From contig JAACJG010000021.1 in assembly GCA_009917695.1 (NCBI GenBank), positions 1 to 57,326 on the forward strand: a stretch of DNA of 57,326 nucleotides, given 5' to 3'. Position numbers and translations under genes: made by a program. The stretch comes from Candidatus Rifleibacterium amylolyticum (GTDB lineage: Bacteria; Muiribacteriota; Ozemobacteria; Ozemobacterales; Ozemobacteraceae). Every line of letters begins with the position of its first letter. Position 1 is the first letter of the stretch. The notes beneath the pieces are model-generated. The model was not told the DNA's origin, did not search any database, and saw nothing but the letters and a program-made list of their open reading frames with translations. Of this stretch, positions 43,243 to 51,362 are shown piece after piece.

Positions 43243-45042
43243 TCAGCGCATGATGAAGGTATCGAGCCAGAGACTGGCATCGGCTGGCATGCTGGTGGCA
43301 ACCCTTATCTGCAGATTCTTTGCTGAGGCAACTTCGGCGCCCTGCGGCTCGAATTTAAAAGCAAACGAGTTGGCCGTCCAGTTTCCGGCAACAGCTTCAA
43401 AAGATATTTCAGCGAGGCGGCGAGCGAGAACGCTGCCTTTCTCATCGAGCATTTCGACTACTACCGTGCCTTTCAGCTGCCGGTCGCTCTGAAAGAAGAA
43501 CGAACAGGTGAATTCATGGCCATATTTGAGACCCGCAAGCGAAACCGGCTTAAAGGAGAACCCTGACTCGCCAGAAGCAGCCCCCCTGACCAGCAACGAT
43601 GAATAACCACTGTTGGCCTTTGACAAATCGATGCCGATCTGGCCACCACGCACTGTCAATGCCTCGGGATACCCTTCGGCGGTGCGCCGCTCAAAGTCGC
43701 CATTATACAGCAGATTAACCGGATCAACCGACTCGGTAGGACGCAGACGCAGATCATCAAACCAGACACGGCCCTGCGAAATTGGTCCGGTCTGTAGAAC
43801 CAGGCGCATGAATGCGTTGCCCGGTGCAAAAAGTCGTTTTTCCGGAGTATTGAACATGCGCGCCGTGATACTTATCCAGCTGGCTGAAAGCGCCGAAGAT
43901 TCCCGGATCGGCCAGGCGCGGTCACGCAAACGTTTATTGGCGTCATACAGCTCGATACCGATAGCAGCGTTCTGCTGACCATTTTCTGAACGGGCCCAGC
44001 CGGTGAAAGTCAGATCAGATGCTTCATTTATTGCGATAAAGTCAGACAGCACTCTGACCGGCGTCAAACGCTGCTCAGCGAGCAACTCAAGTGATCGACG
44101 ACCGGTAATCGATTGCTGTTCGTTCAACAAGGCTTTGCCGCTGCCAATTTCCCAGCCGGCAAGATTGCCGCTGCCAGCAGAAGCGGACTCAAAACTGGCA
44201 TTGGTAATCAGGTTGATCTGATCGGCCGAGAGAATCAGTCTGGTATTATTGAACACCGACTGCTCAGTAACGTTCATCTTTTTCAGGTTGTTGCGGGCAT
44301 TTTCGACACGCTTGCTGGACGGCGGATGCGTGCTCAGATACTGCGCGAGCCCCTTGGTGTCACCGTGTTTTTTAAGGAATTTTTCCCAGAGCGTGACCTG
44401 AGCGGCCGGGTTAAACCCGGCTGTAGCCATGCGAAACTGGCCGATATCATCAGCTTCGTCTTCCTGCTGACGCGAAAACTGCATCAATGTCAGATAGCCA
44501 AGCAGATTGCCCCAGGTCGCGCGGTCTTTCTTGTTTTTGACCGCCGCATTGAGAACCGCCACGGCAGCCGTAGATGCGCGAAAGTTTTTGAGCGAATGAC
44601 GTCGCTCGGCATGCGCCAGTTCGTGCGAAATAACCGCCGCCAGTTCGTCATCGGAACCAACCATATCGAGAAGGCCGGTAAACACATAAACGTGGCCGCC
44701 CGGAATGACAAAGGCATTAGCAGTAGAATCGCGAATCACGCGCAGATCAAAATTCATGCCGCGATTATTGAAGTGTGGCTTCAGCCGTTCAAATATGCCT
44801 TTAACATAAGCATTGATTTTCGGGTCTTTCTCCTGTTTGTACATCAGACCCATCCACATCTGCAGTTCTTTGCCGAAGCGCTTTTCAGCGCCAACATCGC
44901 CGACCAGCCAGAGAGTCATGTTTATCTCCTGGTATTTCTGGTAGGCTTTGAAGATATCCTTCAAAATGTTTTTTGCATCGGCGCGCGGGCCACTTATCAA
45001 GACAATAAGCAGCGCCAGAAGCATAAATGTATATTTTTTCAT
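43243..45042 (-). CDS. exported M48-family metallopeptidase with two jelly-roll-like C-terminal domains
   Basis: This 599-residue protein has a signal peptide (about 1-23). The M48 protease domain (about 55-270) has H140-E-x-x-H144 in VISHELAHAERRHS and the third zinc ligand Glu in the RQQEDEADDIG motif near 196. AQYLSTHPPSSKRVENA is the usual end of BepA/YfgC-like proteins. Two domains follow, each beginning 'NL--N--FE' (ITNASFESAS near 320; LLYNGDFERR near 480), with the pattern of CBM4/9-type jelly rolls. The start at 45042 is set by GGGAGA. Relatives clear misfolded envelope proteins. The sugar-binding-like tails are unusual. Confidence 0.88.
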   Translation of the reverse strand: MKKYTFMLLALLIVLISGPRADAKNILKDIFKAYQKYQEINMTLWLVGDVGAEKRFGKELQMWMGLMYKQEKDPKINAYVKGIFERLKPHFNNRGMNFDLRVIRDSTANAFVIPGGHVYVFTGLLDMVGSDDELAAVISHELAHAERRHSLKNFRASTAAVAVLNAAVKNKKDRATWGNLLGYLTLMQFSRQQEDEADDIGQFRMATAGFNPAAQVTLWEKFLKKHGDTKGLAQYLSTHPPSSKRVENARNNLKKMNVTEQSVFNNTRLILSADQINLITNASFESASAGSGNLAGWEIGSGKALLNEQQSITGRRSLELLAEQRLTPVRVLSDFIAINEASDLTFTGWARSENGQQNAAIGIELYDANKRLRDRAWPIRESSALSASWISITARMFNTPEKRLFAPGNAFMRLVLQTGPISQGRVWFDDLRLRPTESVDPVNLLYNGDFERRTAEGYPEALTVRGGQIGIDLSKANSGYSSLLVRGAASGESGFSFKPVSLAGLKYGHEFTCSFFFQSDRQLKGTVVVEMLDEKGSVLARRLAEISFEAVAGNWTANSFAFKFEPQGAEVASAKNLQIRVATSMPADASLWLDTFIMR

Positions 45043-45078
45043 TACAGTGTCTCCCGTAATTTGATTGCGATATACCCT

Positions 45079-45108
45079 ATTATCACCCATGCACGCAAAC
45101 AAAGTCAA
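45079..45108 (-). promoter_or_regulatory. sigma-70-like promoter of the M48 peptidase gene
   Basis: On the minus strand TTGACT and GATAAT (each 5 of 6) lie 18 bases apart, about 30 bases before the expected leader of the ATG at 45042. Confidence 0.55.
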
Positions 45109-45149
45109 AGCACACTGCATTTATAAAAAGAGCGTTGTATTTTGTTTAA

Positions 45150-45233
45150 TCAGAAGCTTCGGCCATAAGACTGAATGCGATACCCGTCAGGATCAGGATG
45201 GATCAGGATAGATGCTGCCGGGCGCTCCAGCGG
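45150..45233 (-). pseudogene. possible remnant of a VOC/glyoxalase C-terminus
   Basis: After the TAG stop of the SLH-protein gene the same frame stays open for 27 codons and ends HPDPDGYRIQSYGRSF-stop. 'DPDGYRIQ-Y' is the standard end of glyoxalase/bleomycin-resistance proteins. No start or fold precedes it, and the short GATCAGGAT repeats inside suggest decay. It may be chance. Confidence 0.2.
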
Positions 45234-46220
45234 CTATAGTAGATCGCTCTCAGATACTTTTGTAAGACTTCTGGTCTCTTCCAGTTTACGCATCAGATAA
45301 GGGAACCGGCTGGCGGAGCTAACTGCAGGCGCCAACCTGGTTTTGTCTGCTTTCTTTTCAGATTTGCTTATGGCAACAGCATGGCCTGGCGGCAAACTCG
45401 TCACTTTTATTTCTTTCCTGATGGCTTCGCTTCCAGCACTAACCGTCGATTCATGCTGAGAGAGAATCTCTCTGATTCGTTTCTGCTTTTTTCTGATTTT
45501 AGCAGCGAATTCCTGAACGTCTACTTCGCGATTTGGATCAAACTTGTGACTACTCATCAGGCGACGATAAGAAACGCTATTTCGGTAATCTGTTTCGTCA
45601 GACTTCAGTCCTCTGCGCTCAGATCTAATCCTGTGCTGTTGCATATCGACTTGCAGCGCCTGGTAAAAACGCACAATAAAGGCAACGCATTCACGATTAG
45701 TCAGCAACTTGTCTGAATGCAGCCGGCCATCAGCGTAACCCTTGACCACACCACGCCGGGTCAGATATTGCAAAGCCCGCATATATCCGGCATGAACTTT
45801 GAAATCAGCAAAATCAGAAACACCAGTCGAAGAGGCCGGCAACCTGATGTAGCCTGAGGCTTCCAGAAGATCAAGCGCATGCAGCATCCTGCGAACCGCT
45901 TCAGAGCGAGTTAACCGAAGATTTGCTGCAGATCGCAATGCGATTTTGCCTTTTTTCTCACTCGGCACACCAGAAAGATGCATAATTTTTTCAAGTGCCT
46001 GGTCAAAGTGCCTTCTATCTACTGCCATATTCCTGTTTCGTCTTTTAAATACAGCAGGCGGCAACAGACCGAGATCGTAACCAGTCTGTAATTCTGATTT
46101 TGTGGTAGAAGATGACACTTTCGAGTAATCAGCATCGAGACGTGCAACATCGAAAAGTGTAACAATACAGATTATGCCGGCAAAAGCACCGGCAACGAAC
46201 AGGCCATTCCCCTTCTTCAT
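45234..46220 (-). CDS. SLH-domain envelope protein
   Basis: This 328-residue protein has an N-terminal membrane anchor or signal (about 6-24). A helical region follows (about 70-130), with one clear S-layer homology domain at about 140-200 (VSDFADFKVHAGYMRALQYL ... VVKGYADGRLHSDKLLTNRE). The segment before it, LRLTRSEAVRRMLHALDLL, looks like a second, weaker SLH half. The C-terminal 120 residues are basic and low in structure. SLH domains bind pyruvylated wall polymers. GGAGA precedes the ATG. It follows a terminator, so it is its own unit. Confidence 0.8.
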   Translation of the reverse strand: MKKGNGLFVAGAFAGIICIVTLFDVARLDADYSKVSSSTTKSELQTGYDLGLLPPAVFKRRNRNMAVDRRHFDQALEKIMHLSGVPSEKKGKIALRSAANLRLTRSEAVRRMLHALDLLEASGYIRLPASSTGVSDFADFKVHAGYMRALQYLTRRGVVKGYADGRLHSDKLLTNRECVAFIVRFYQALQVDMQQHRIRSERRGLKSDETDYRNSVSYRRLMSSHKFDPNREVDVQEFAAKIRKKQKRIREILSQHESTVSAGSEAIRKEIKVTSLPPGHAVAISKSEKKADKTRLAPAVSSASRFPYLMRKLEETRSLTKVSESDLL

Positions 46221-46397
46221 ATCTTCTCCAGAACAGCTTGTGTGCTGATAAAACGATTTTTTATCAGATCGGCAATATGCCAGAATACCTTTACGATTAT
46301 CTTGCAGGTTATGAGCCAGTCTCTAATTGTGGCGCAAGGCAGGAAGGCTTACCGGCTTTCCTGTCAGCCTGTTACTGAAGCCGTCGAAAAAGTTGAT

Positions 46398-46436
46398 AAA
46401 AAAACAGAGTCGCAGTGGATTAGACCGCGACCCTGC
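46398..46436 (-). terminator. terminator of the prepilin-VWA gene
   Basis: On the minus strand, CAGGGTCGC and GCGACTCTG pair (one mismatch) around a 13-base loop and are followed by TTTTTTT. The rest of the 46221-46458 gap shows no gene or riboswitch that I recognise. Confidence 0.8.
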
Positions 46437-46458
46437 TGGATTCATCTGACTTTTCAGA

Positions 46459-48108
46459 TTACATGTTGGCCATTCCTCGCTCGTATTCTTCGCGAAACTG
46501 CGCGATATAGCCTGAATTGCCGAGAATTCTGTCGATCAAAGTAATTTCGCGATTCAAAGTCTGATCGTTAATCTGCTGTATCTCTGAGATCATGTGTTTT
46601 TTGAAATTTTGCAGAAGCGCGCGGTTCTCGTTTGAAGCGACAAGCTTTACCGACTCGTTTTCCCAGACTTCGCGATGGCGTGAATACATTTCGCCGCCGG
46701 CATAGCGCTCGCTTCTGATCCAGTTCTGCATCAACTCTGCGTAACGGGCGAGCAGAACACCCTTTCTGATGCCGGTGTTTTCGTAGTATTCGGTTTCTGC
46801 GCCTTCGAACGCCACTTTTGTCTCGGCCTTACAGGGGTAGCCATCGTTCATCTCGTAATTAACGACGAGCTTGAGATCGCCGGTATGCCCGGTTTTTTTG
46901 AGGCGCAGCAGAATCAGACCGCCGCGGGTTTCGCCTTCTTCGTTGGTCGGCGACGGGAACAGGCAGCTGACCTTCATAAGCTCGCCGGTTGCCGCGTCAG
47001 ACATTGGCGAACCATAGACCTTCTCGATCTGATAACCGGTCGACTCAAGCTTGAGGCTGAGATTATAGACCAGCGGACAAACCATGTAATTGAAGTTTTC
47101 GTCGAGACGCTCTCTGAATTCTTCGGCTGACTGAACGGAAAAGTAGTTGGCGCCGCTGATCGTAGCGATGCGATTGATCAGGTCACTGTTAAAAGCAAGC
47201 CCGATACCGATGAAAGTAGTGTGAATACGATTTTTCGCGGCACCGGCGGCAAGGCTCATCAGATCATCGCTTCTGGTAGATCCCTGATTCGGCATGGCAT
47301 CGGTAAGAAAAATGATGCGGTTCTCGTAATCGCCCTTGATTTCGTTTTTGAAATCAACGTATTGCCTGATACCTTCTTTGAAACCCCATTCCATGTTCGT
47401 GCCACCGCGCGTTTTGAGACCCTGAATATAGCTGCGCAGCTCAGTTTTATAGTTGTCATCGATTTTTTTCAGCCGAAAAGGAGTTTGTACACCATCATCG
47501 AACAGAACGAGAGCGAAATTGTCGTCCTGATTGAGATGCGCCAGCATATTGATAATGTTTTCGCCGGCAAGATCGAGCATGCTACGTTTAGAATCGATGT
47601 TTCCCTGCTCGCCGGCCCTGGGTGACTGACCGCCGTAGTAGTATTTGTTGAATGGCGAACTCATGGAGCCCGAAATGTCGAGAACCACGACAAGATTGAG
47701 CTTACGCCGCTTGAATTCAGTAACTTCCAGATTAGAATTGAGCCCGACTGAAATATAGTTTTCGAGCTCACCGGTGATGGGATTACGCGACACCGCAGCA
47801 GTATAGGTAGGATAAAAAAGCTGGTTGGCCTCTTCCCCTTCTTTCATGCCGGTATCGAAATAGTATTCATTATAAATGCCCTCGGTCGTTATAGCGCTGG
47901 GAAGTGGCAGATAGCCCTGCTCGATGTTTTCGCGAAAGTTGAGTGCGTCCATGGCGCCCCCGACTGCGAACCCGAGAGTTGGTCTACGAGCTGACATTCG
48001 CGCTTTTCTGAAGTTAGGAATCGATATTGCCGCGAGAACACCGACTATCATCACCACAATTATGAATTCCAGAAGAGTAAACCCGTCTCTACGCCTGATG
48101 TTAATCAT
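46459..48108 (-). CDS. type IV prepilin-like protein fused to a von Willebrand A (VWA) domain
   Basis: This 549-residue protein starts with a class III signal: MINIRRRDG, then FTLLEFIIVVMIVGVLAA, with Gly9 before the cut, Phe10 at +1 and Glu14 at +5. The VWA domain (about 137-320) has a complete MIDAS: DISGS (144-148), Thr in RGGTNMEWG and Asp in FLTDAMPNQG. The C-terminal 230 residues contain a beta-rich region and a helical tail. The start at 48108 is fixed by GGGGGC and by the prepilin motif; the frame stays open further upstream. It should be built into a pilus-like fibre or its tip and bind ligands through a metal ion, like PilY1-type adhesins. Confidence 0.9.
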   Translation of the reverse strand: MINIRRRDGFTLLEFIIVVMIVGVLAAISIPNFRKARMSARRPTLGFAVGGAMDALNFRENIEQGYLPLPSAITTEGIYNEYYFDTGMKEGEEANQLFYPTYTAAVSRNPITGELENYISVGLNSNLEVTEFKRRKLNLVVVLDISGSMSSPFNKYYYGGQSPRAGEQGNIDSKRSMLDLAGENIINMLAHLNQDDNFALVLFDDGVQTPFRLKKIDDNYKTELRSYIQGLKTRGGTNMEWGFKEGIRQYVDFKNEIKGDYENRIIFLTDAMPNQGSTRSDDLMSLAAGAAKNRIHTTFIGIGLAFNSDLINRIATISGANYFSVQSAEEFRERLDENFNYMVCPLVYNLSLKLESTGYQIEKVYGSPMSDAATGELMKVSCLFPSPTNEEGETRGGLILLRLKKTGHTGDLKLVVNYEMNDGYPCKAETKVAFEGAETEYYENTGIRKGVLLARYAELMQNWIRSERYAGGEMYSRHREVWENESVKLVASNENRALLQNFKKHMISEIQQINDQTLNREITLIDRILGNSGYIAQFREEYERGMANM

Positions 48109-48170
48109 ATACAGCCCCCAATAATTAAATAATAAATAATGAAAAATAATGGTGACGATGTAATGAGCAA

Positions 48171-48330
48171 TTGTCATGCCAGTCTGGCATCGGGCGCAAC
48201 ATCGCATGATCGCCGAAAACCTGGCGAAATCATGCGACAATAACGGCACACTCAGGCGACAGAAATGCCTCTTCTCCAGCGCTTCGCTTCGCGCACAAGC
48301 TGACGAACAGTGTGCCGAAATATTCGGGCA
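48171..48330. repeat. hairpin-rich intergenic element
   Basis: Several inverted pairs are packed together in the gap between the prepilin-VWA and CorC-like genes. ATGCCAG/CTGGCAT lies at 48176-48190. CGCATGATCGCC/GGCG-AA-ATCATGCG lies at 48203-48236. GCGC/GCGC flanks CTTCGCTT at about 48279-48294. An outer pair CGGCACACT/AGTGTGCCG spans 48244-48318. No ORF is convincing. It may be a mobile palindromic repeat or a structured RNA. Confidence 0.6.
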
Positions 48331-48343
48331 AAGCCCTGTCAAA

Positions 48344-49633
48344 TTATCTGGCCGCGCTCTTTTCTGCTGTTTTTTTGCGAATCAGCACACGTGAAGGAAC
48401 ATGGCCATCCATGGATCTGATGATAAAAGTATGACCGCCATGCTCGATTACGTCCTTTTCACGCAGAAAATCACCCTTGATATACGTGAGCAACCCGTTA
48501 AGCGTGTTTGCCTGTCGCCGATCATCTTCTGAAAACTCGATTGTCATAGAATTACTGAGTTCCTGCAAAGAAATATTGCCAAAAACCTCGTATTCGCCAT
48601 TCTCATGACTGCGCAGAAAGGTCTGCGACTCGACATCGTATTCATCGCTGATCAAGCCAAAAACGCGTTCGACAATGTCTTCAAAAGTCACAATGCCTGA
48701 GGTCGAGCCGAATTCATCGACCACTACCGCCATGTGCTTTCTAGTCTGCTTCATTCTTTCAAGCAGTTCACCGATCGCCACGTTTTCCGGCACAAACAGT
48801 GGCTGCATCATGAGTTGGAGGAGATTAAAACCTGTTGGGTCGTTTTTATCAAGCTTGAGAAGTTCCTTGAAGTTCAGCACTCCGACAATTGTATCTGCAC
48901 TATTATCGTAGACAGGCATGCGTGTATACATGTCTTCTTTAAAAGCGGCAAGAACTTCTTCTAATCCAGCGTCAATAGAGATTCCTCTGACCTTGCTGCG
49001 TGGCACCATTACCTCGCAAACCTGCAGATCATTGAATTTGCTTGATTTTGACATAAGACCACGCTCGATCGAATCAATATGACCGGCTCTTTCGCTGTGT
49101 TTGGCAAGAACGAGCAGCTCCTGAATTGATGGGGCATCATCGTGCGCTCCAGCAGGTCGGATTAGCGCCAGAAGACCGCGACTGAGCACATTCATGGCAG
49201 CGGTCACCGGCCTGACGATAACAACAATAAGCTTGAGAGGGTATGCTACGGCCATTGTCCATGGTCGTGCAAAGATAACACCAACCTGTTTGGGTATCAC
49301 CTCGCCGAATATCAGCAGAAAAATAATGGTAACGATCGAAGCCAGCACCGGAGCCAGGTTTTCTGACAGAATACCACTGTCGACAAATACCTGGTCAAAA
49401 ACAGCGCCGGCATAGACGGCGAGAACTGTGTTGACAATGTTGTTGCCAACCAGAATAGCGGCGATTACCGATCCTTTATTCTTCAGCATGTCGACGACAA
49501 TCTGCTGCCTGCGGCCCTTTCTGCCGTAATGCGACATACTGACTTCGTTAACCGAGGTAAATGCAGTTTCAGTGCCTGAGAACACCGCAGAGACGAATAA
49601 AAGCACCGCGAAAAACACGATGGTATATAGCAT
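48344..49633 (-). CDS. CNNM/CorC (HlyC)-family membrane protein with CBS pair
   Basis: This 429-residue protein begins with the DUF21/CNNM membrane domain (about 1-190, VFSGTETAFTSVNEVSM near the start). A CBS pair follows (about 205-330; VMVPRSKVRGISIDAGLEEV, and AVVDEFGSTSGIVTFEDIVE as the second-CBS hallmark). It ends in the CorC/HlyC transporter-associated domain (about 345-425, NTLNGLLTYIKGDF). Members are linked to magnesium, cobalt or sodium movement, and the name hemolysin is historical. It stands alone. Confidence 0.93.
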   Translation of the reverse strand: MLYTIVFFAVLLFVSAVFSGTETAFTSVNEVSMSHYGRKGRRQQIVVDMLKNKGSVIAAILVGNNIVNTVLAVYAGAVFDQVFVDSGILSENLAPVLASIVTIIFLLIFGEVIPKQVGVIFARPWTMAVAYPLKLIVVIVRPVTAAMNVLSRGLLALIRPAGAHDDAPSIQELLVLAKHSERAGHIDSIERGLMSKSSKFNDLQVCEVMVPRSKVRGISIDAGLEEVLAAFKEDMYTRMPVYDNSADTIVGVLNFKELLKLDKNDPTGFNLLQLMMQPLFVPENVAIGELLERMKQTRKHMAVVVDEFGSTSGIVTFEDIVERVFGLISDEYDVESQTFLRSHENGEYEVFGNISLQELSNSMTIEFSEDDRRQANTLNGLLTYIKGDFLREKDVIEHGGHTFIIRSMDGHVPSRVLIRKKTAEKSAAR

Positions 49634-49930
49634 TTCAACTCCTTGCCCGCTAATCGATCAGCCCACAGTCCCGGGCAGATCAATGCTAGCATCATTTGCA
49701 ACAATATTCCAAGCCCGAAAACTCATTGTTTATTTCTCCTGCCAAAGCTTCGCTCTTAAGTCAGGGTGCCGATTCTCATGAATTGGTTCAAGATAGCCTT
49801 CGCTTAGTATATAAACGAAAGACACGCCAATCAAGTTGCAGTGCTATTTCGCAAATATTTTACTGATCGCGACCGGTGAATTTTTTGCTTTATTTTTCAG
49901 ACTGTACTGGCATATTGGTCGGGGTGTCAG

Positions 49931-49936
49931 TATAAT
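49931..49936 (+). promoter_or_regulatory. perfect -10 box upstream of the molybdenum hydroxylase operon
   Basis: TATAAT lies 54 bases before the first start codon. No -35 close to consensus is found at 16-18 bases (TGGCAT is present), so an activator may be needed. The rest of the 49634-49989 gap shows no gene. Confidence 0.4.
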
Positions 49937-49989
49937 TCTAAGCTGAGTTGAATAATTACACCCGCAACACAAGGAAAAGGAGGGCGAGA

Positions 49990-50850
49990 ATGCTTAAAAA
50001 GCTCACCCGGTTTTATCACCCGAAAACCATTGAGGAAGCCTGTCTTCACCTTGGCAACAAGGAACACAGGACAGCCCTGATCGCCGGCGGAACCTCAGAA
50101 GTTCTGCGCAGCGACAACAATATCGAGGCTCTGGTCGATCTGTCGAAGGTCAAAGAACTCTGTTACATCAAGCAGGATTCAGCCTACATTCACATCGGCG
50201 CCGCCACCCCGGTTCAAGATATTTATAAATGTAACGATTTAAAAGGCCCGTCTGGTGAGCTGCTCAAAACCGCCGCCGGGAAAATCGGTTCGACACTTTT
50301 GCGCAATTCGATAACAGCGGCCGGCAATCTGGCCGGGCTTTTCCCCTGGTCTGACCTGCCTCCGGTCTATATGGCTCTTGATGCCGAAGTTGTCTGCCGC
50401 AAGGGCAAGCCCAAACGCACTGTTCCGGTTCAGCGCCTGATCGACAACCGCGCCGACAAGTTTCTCTCTGAAGCTGAAATTATATCTGAAATCATGGTGC
50501 CGATATACGGCAAAGGCACCGGCGTTCATTTTGCTAAATTCGCCAAGACTTCAAATGACTACGCTATGATCAGTCTGGCCATCAGATTGACACAGAAAGC
50601 CGGAGTCATTGAATCGGCACGCGTGGCAGTTAATGCTATTACCGCCACCCCCACCCGCTGCCACGAAGTCGAAAACGCCCTGCTGGGCAAGAAGGGCAGC
50701 GCCGAGCTCTTTGCCGAAGCGGCAAAGAAAGCCACTGCCGGCCTGACTATCCGCCGCGATTATCGTGCCAGCAGTGACTACCGCAAAGAAGTTCTCGGAG
50801 TCATGGTTCGCCGCGGTCTGCAGGAAGCCTTCGACAAGGCTAAAAAGTAA
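49990..50850 (+). CDS. FAD-binding subunit of a molybdenum hydroxylase (xanthine dehydrogenase family)
   Basis: This 286-residue protein has the CoxM/XdhB fold. TALIAGGTSEVLRSD (about 31-45) gives the first FAD contact, and LRNSITAAGNLAG (about 103-115) gives the 'T-GGN'-like second contact, here with TAAGN. The C-terminal CODH-FAD domain (about 175-280) is complete. It passes electrons from the [2Fe-2S] subunit to an acceptor. The start at 49990 follows AAAAGGAGGGCGAGA. It is the first of three overlapping or adjacent genes. Confidence 0.92.
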   Translation: MLKKLTRFYHPKTIEEACLHLGNKEHRTALIAGGTSEVLRSDNNIEALVDLSKVKELCYIKQDSAYIHIGAATPVQDIYKCNDLKGPSGELLKTAAGKIGSTLLRNSITAAGNLAGLFPWSDLPPVYMALDAEVVCRKGKPKRTVPVQRLIDNRADKFLSEAEIISEIMVPIYGKGTGVHFAKFAKTSNDYAMISLAIRLTQKAGVIESARVAVNAITATPTRCHEVENALLGKKGSAELFAEAAKKATAGLTIRRDYRASSDYRKEVLGVMVRRGLQEAFDKAKK

Positions 50851-50861
50851 GGAGACAGCCA

Positions 50862-51362
50862 GTGAAAATCAACACCACAATCAATGGCAAGGCAGTCAGC
50901 CTTGAGGTTAATCCGAATACCATGCTGGCCGAAGCGCTGCGCAAAGCCGGTTACAAAGGCGTTAAAATCGGCTGCTGTGAAGGAAGCTGCGGCGCCTGCG
51001 CGGTCATGATCGATGGCCGACCCCGCAATTCATGTATCCTTCCCGCTGGAATGGTTGAAGGCAGTGAGATTCTCACCGTCGAAGGTATGGGCAACCCGGA
51101 AAATCCGCATATTCTGCAGCAGGCTTTTGTCGACTCAGGTTCGACCCAGTGTGGTTACTGCAATCCCGGCGCGCTGATTGCCGCCAAGGCTCTGCTCGAC
51201 CACAATCCGAATCCGACTGCTGACGATGTCAAAGATGCACTTGATGGCAATCTCTGCCGCTGCACCGGCTATATCAAACGCATAGACGCCGTCCTCGAAG
51301 CGGCAAAAGCCGGCAAGAAAGCAGACAAAAAGCCCGCCAAGCGCGCAGGAGGCAAAAAGTAA
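50862..51362 (+). CDS. [2Fe-2S] subunit of the molybdenum hydroxylase
   Basis: This 166-residue protein has a GTG start with GGAGA upstream. A plant-type ferredoxin domain (CCEGSCGACAVM at about 38-49, with the fourth Cys in RNSCILPAGM) is followed by the helical [2Fe-2S] domain (TQCGYCNPG at about 98-106, DALDGNLCRCTGYIK at about 126-140). Both clusters are complete. The tail (about 150-166) is KKADKKPAKRAGGKK-like, an unusual Lys/Ala extension also found on the large subunit. It overlaps the next gene by one base. Confidence 0.93.
   Translation: MKINTTINGKAVSLEVNPNTMLAEALRKAGYKGVKIGCCEGSCGACAVMIDGRPRNSCILPAGMVEGSEILTVEGMGNPENPHILQQAFVDSGSTQCGYCNPGALIAAKALLDHNPNPTADDVKDALDGNLCRCTGYIKRIDAVLEAAKAGKKADKKPAKRAGGKK

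Noticed and set aside
44113-45126. 337-codon plus-strand frame over the M48 peptidase gene
   Set aside because: It is antisense to the HEXXH-containing gene with a signal peptide and a good ribosome site.
46221-46458. Possible c-di-GMP (GEMM) riboswitch before the SLH gene
   Set aside because: Some GC-rich pairing exists (CAGGAA/TTCCTG), but the conserved GEMM sequence blocks are missing; only the prepilin-VWA terminator is supported.
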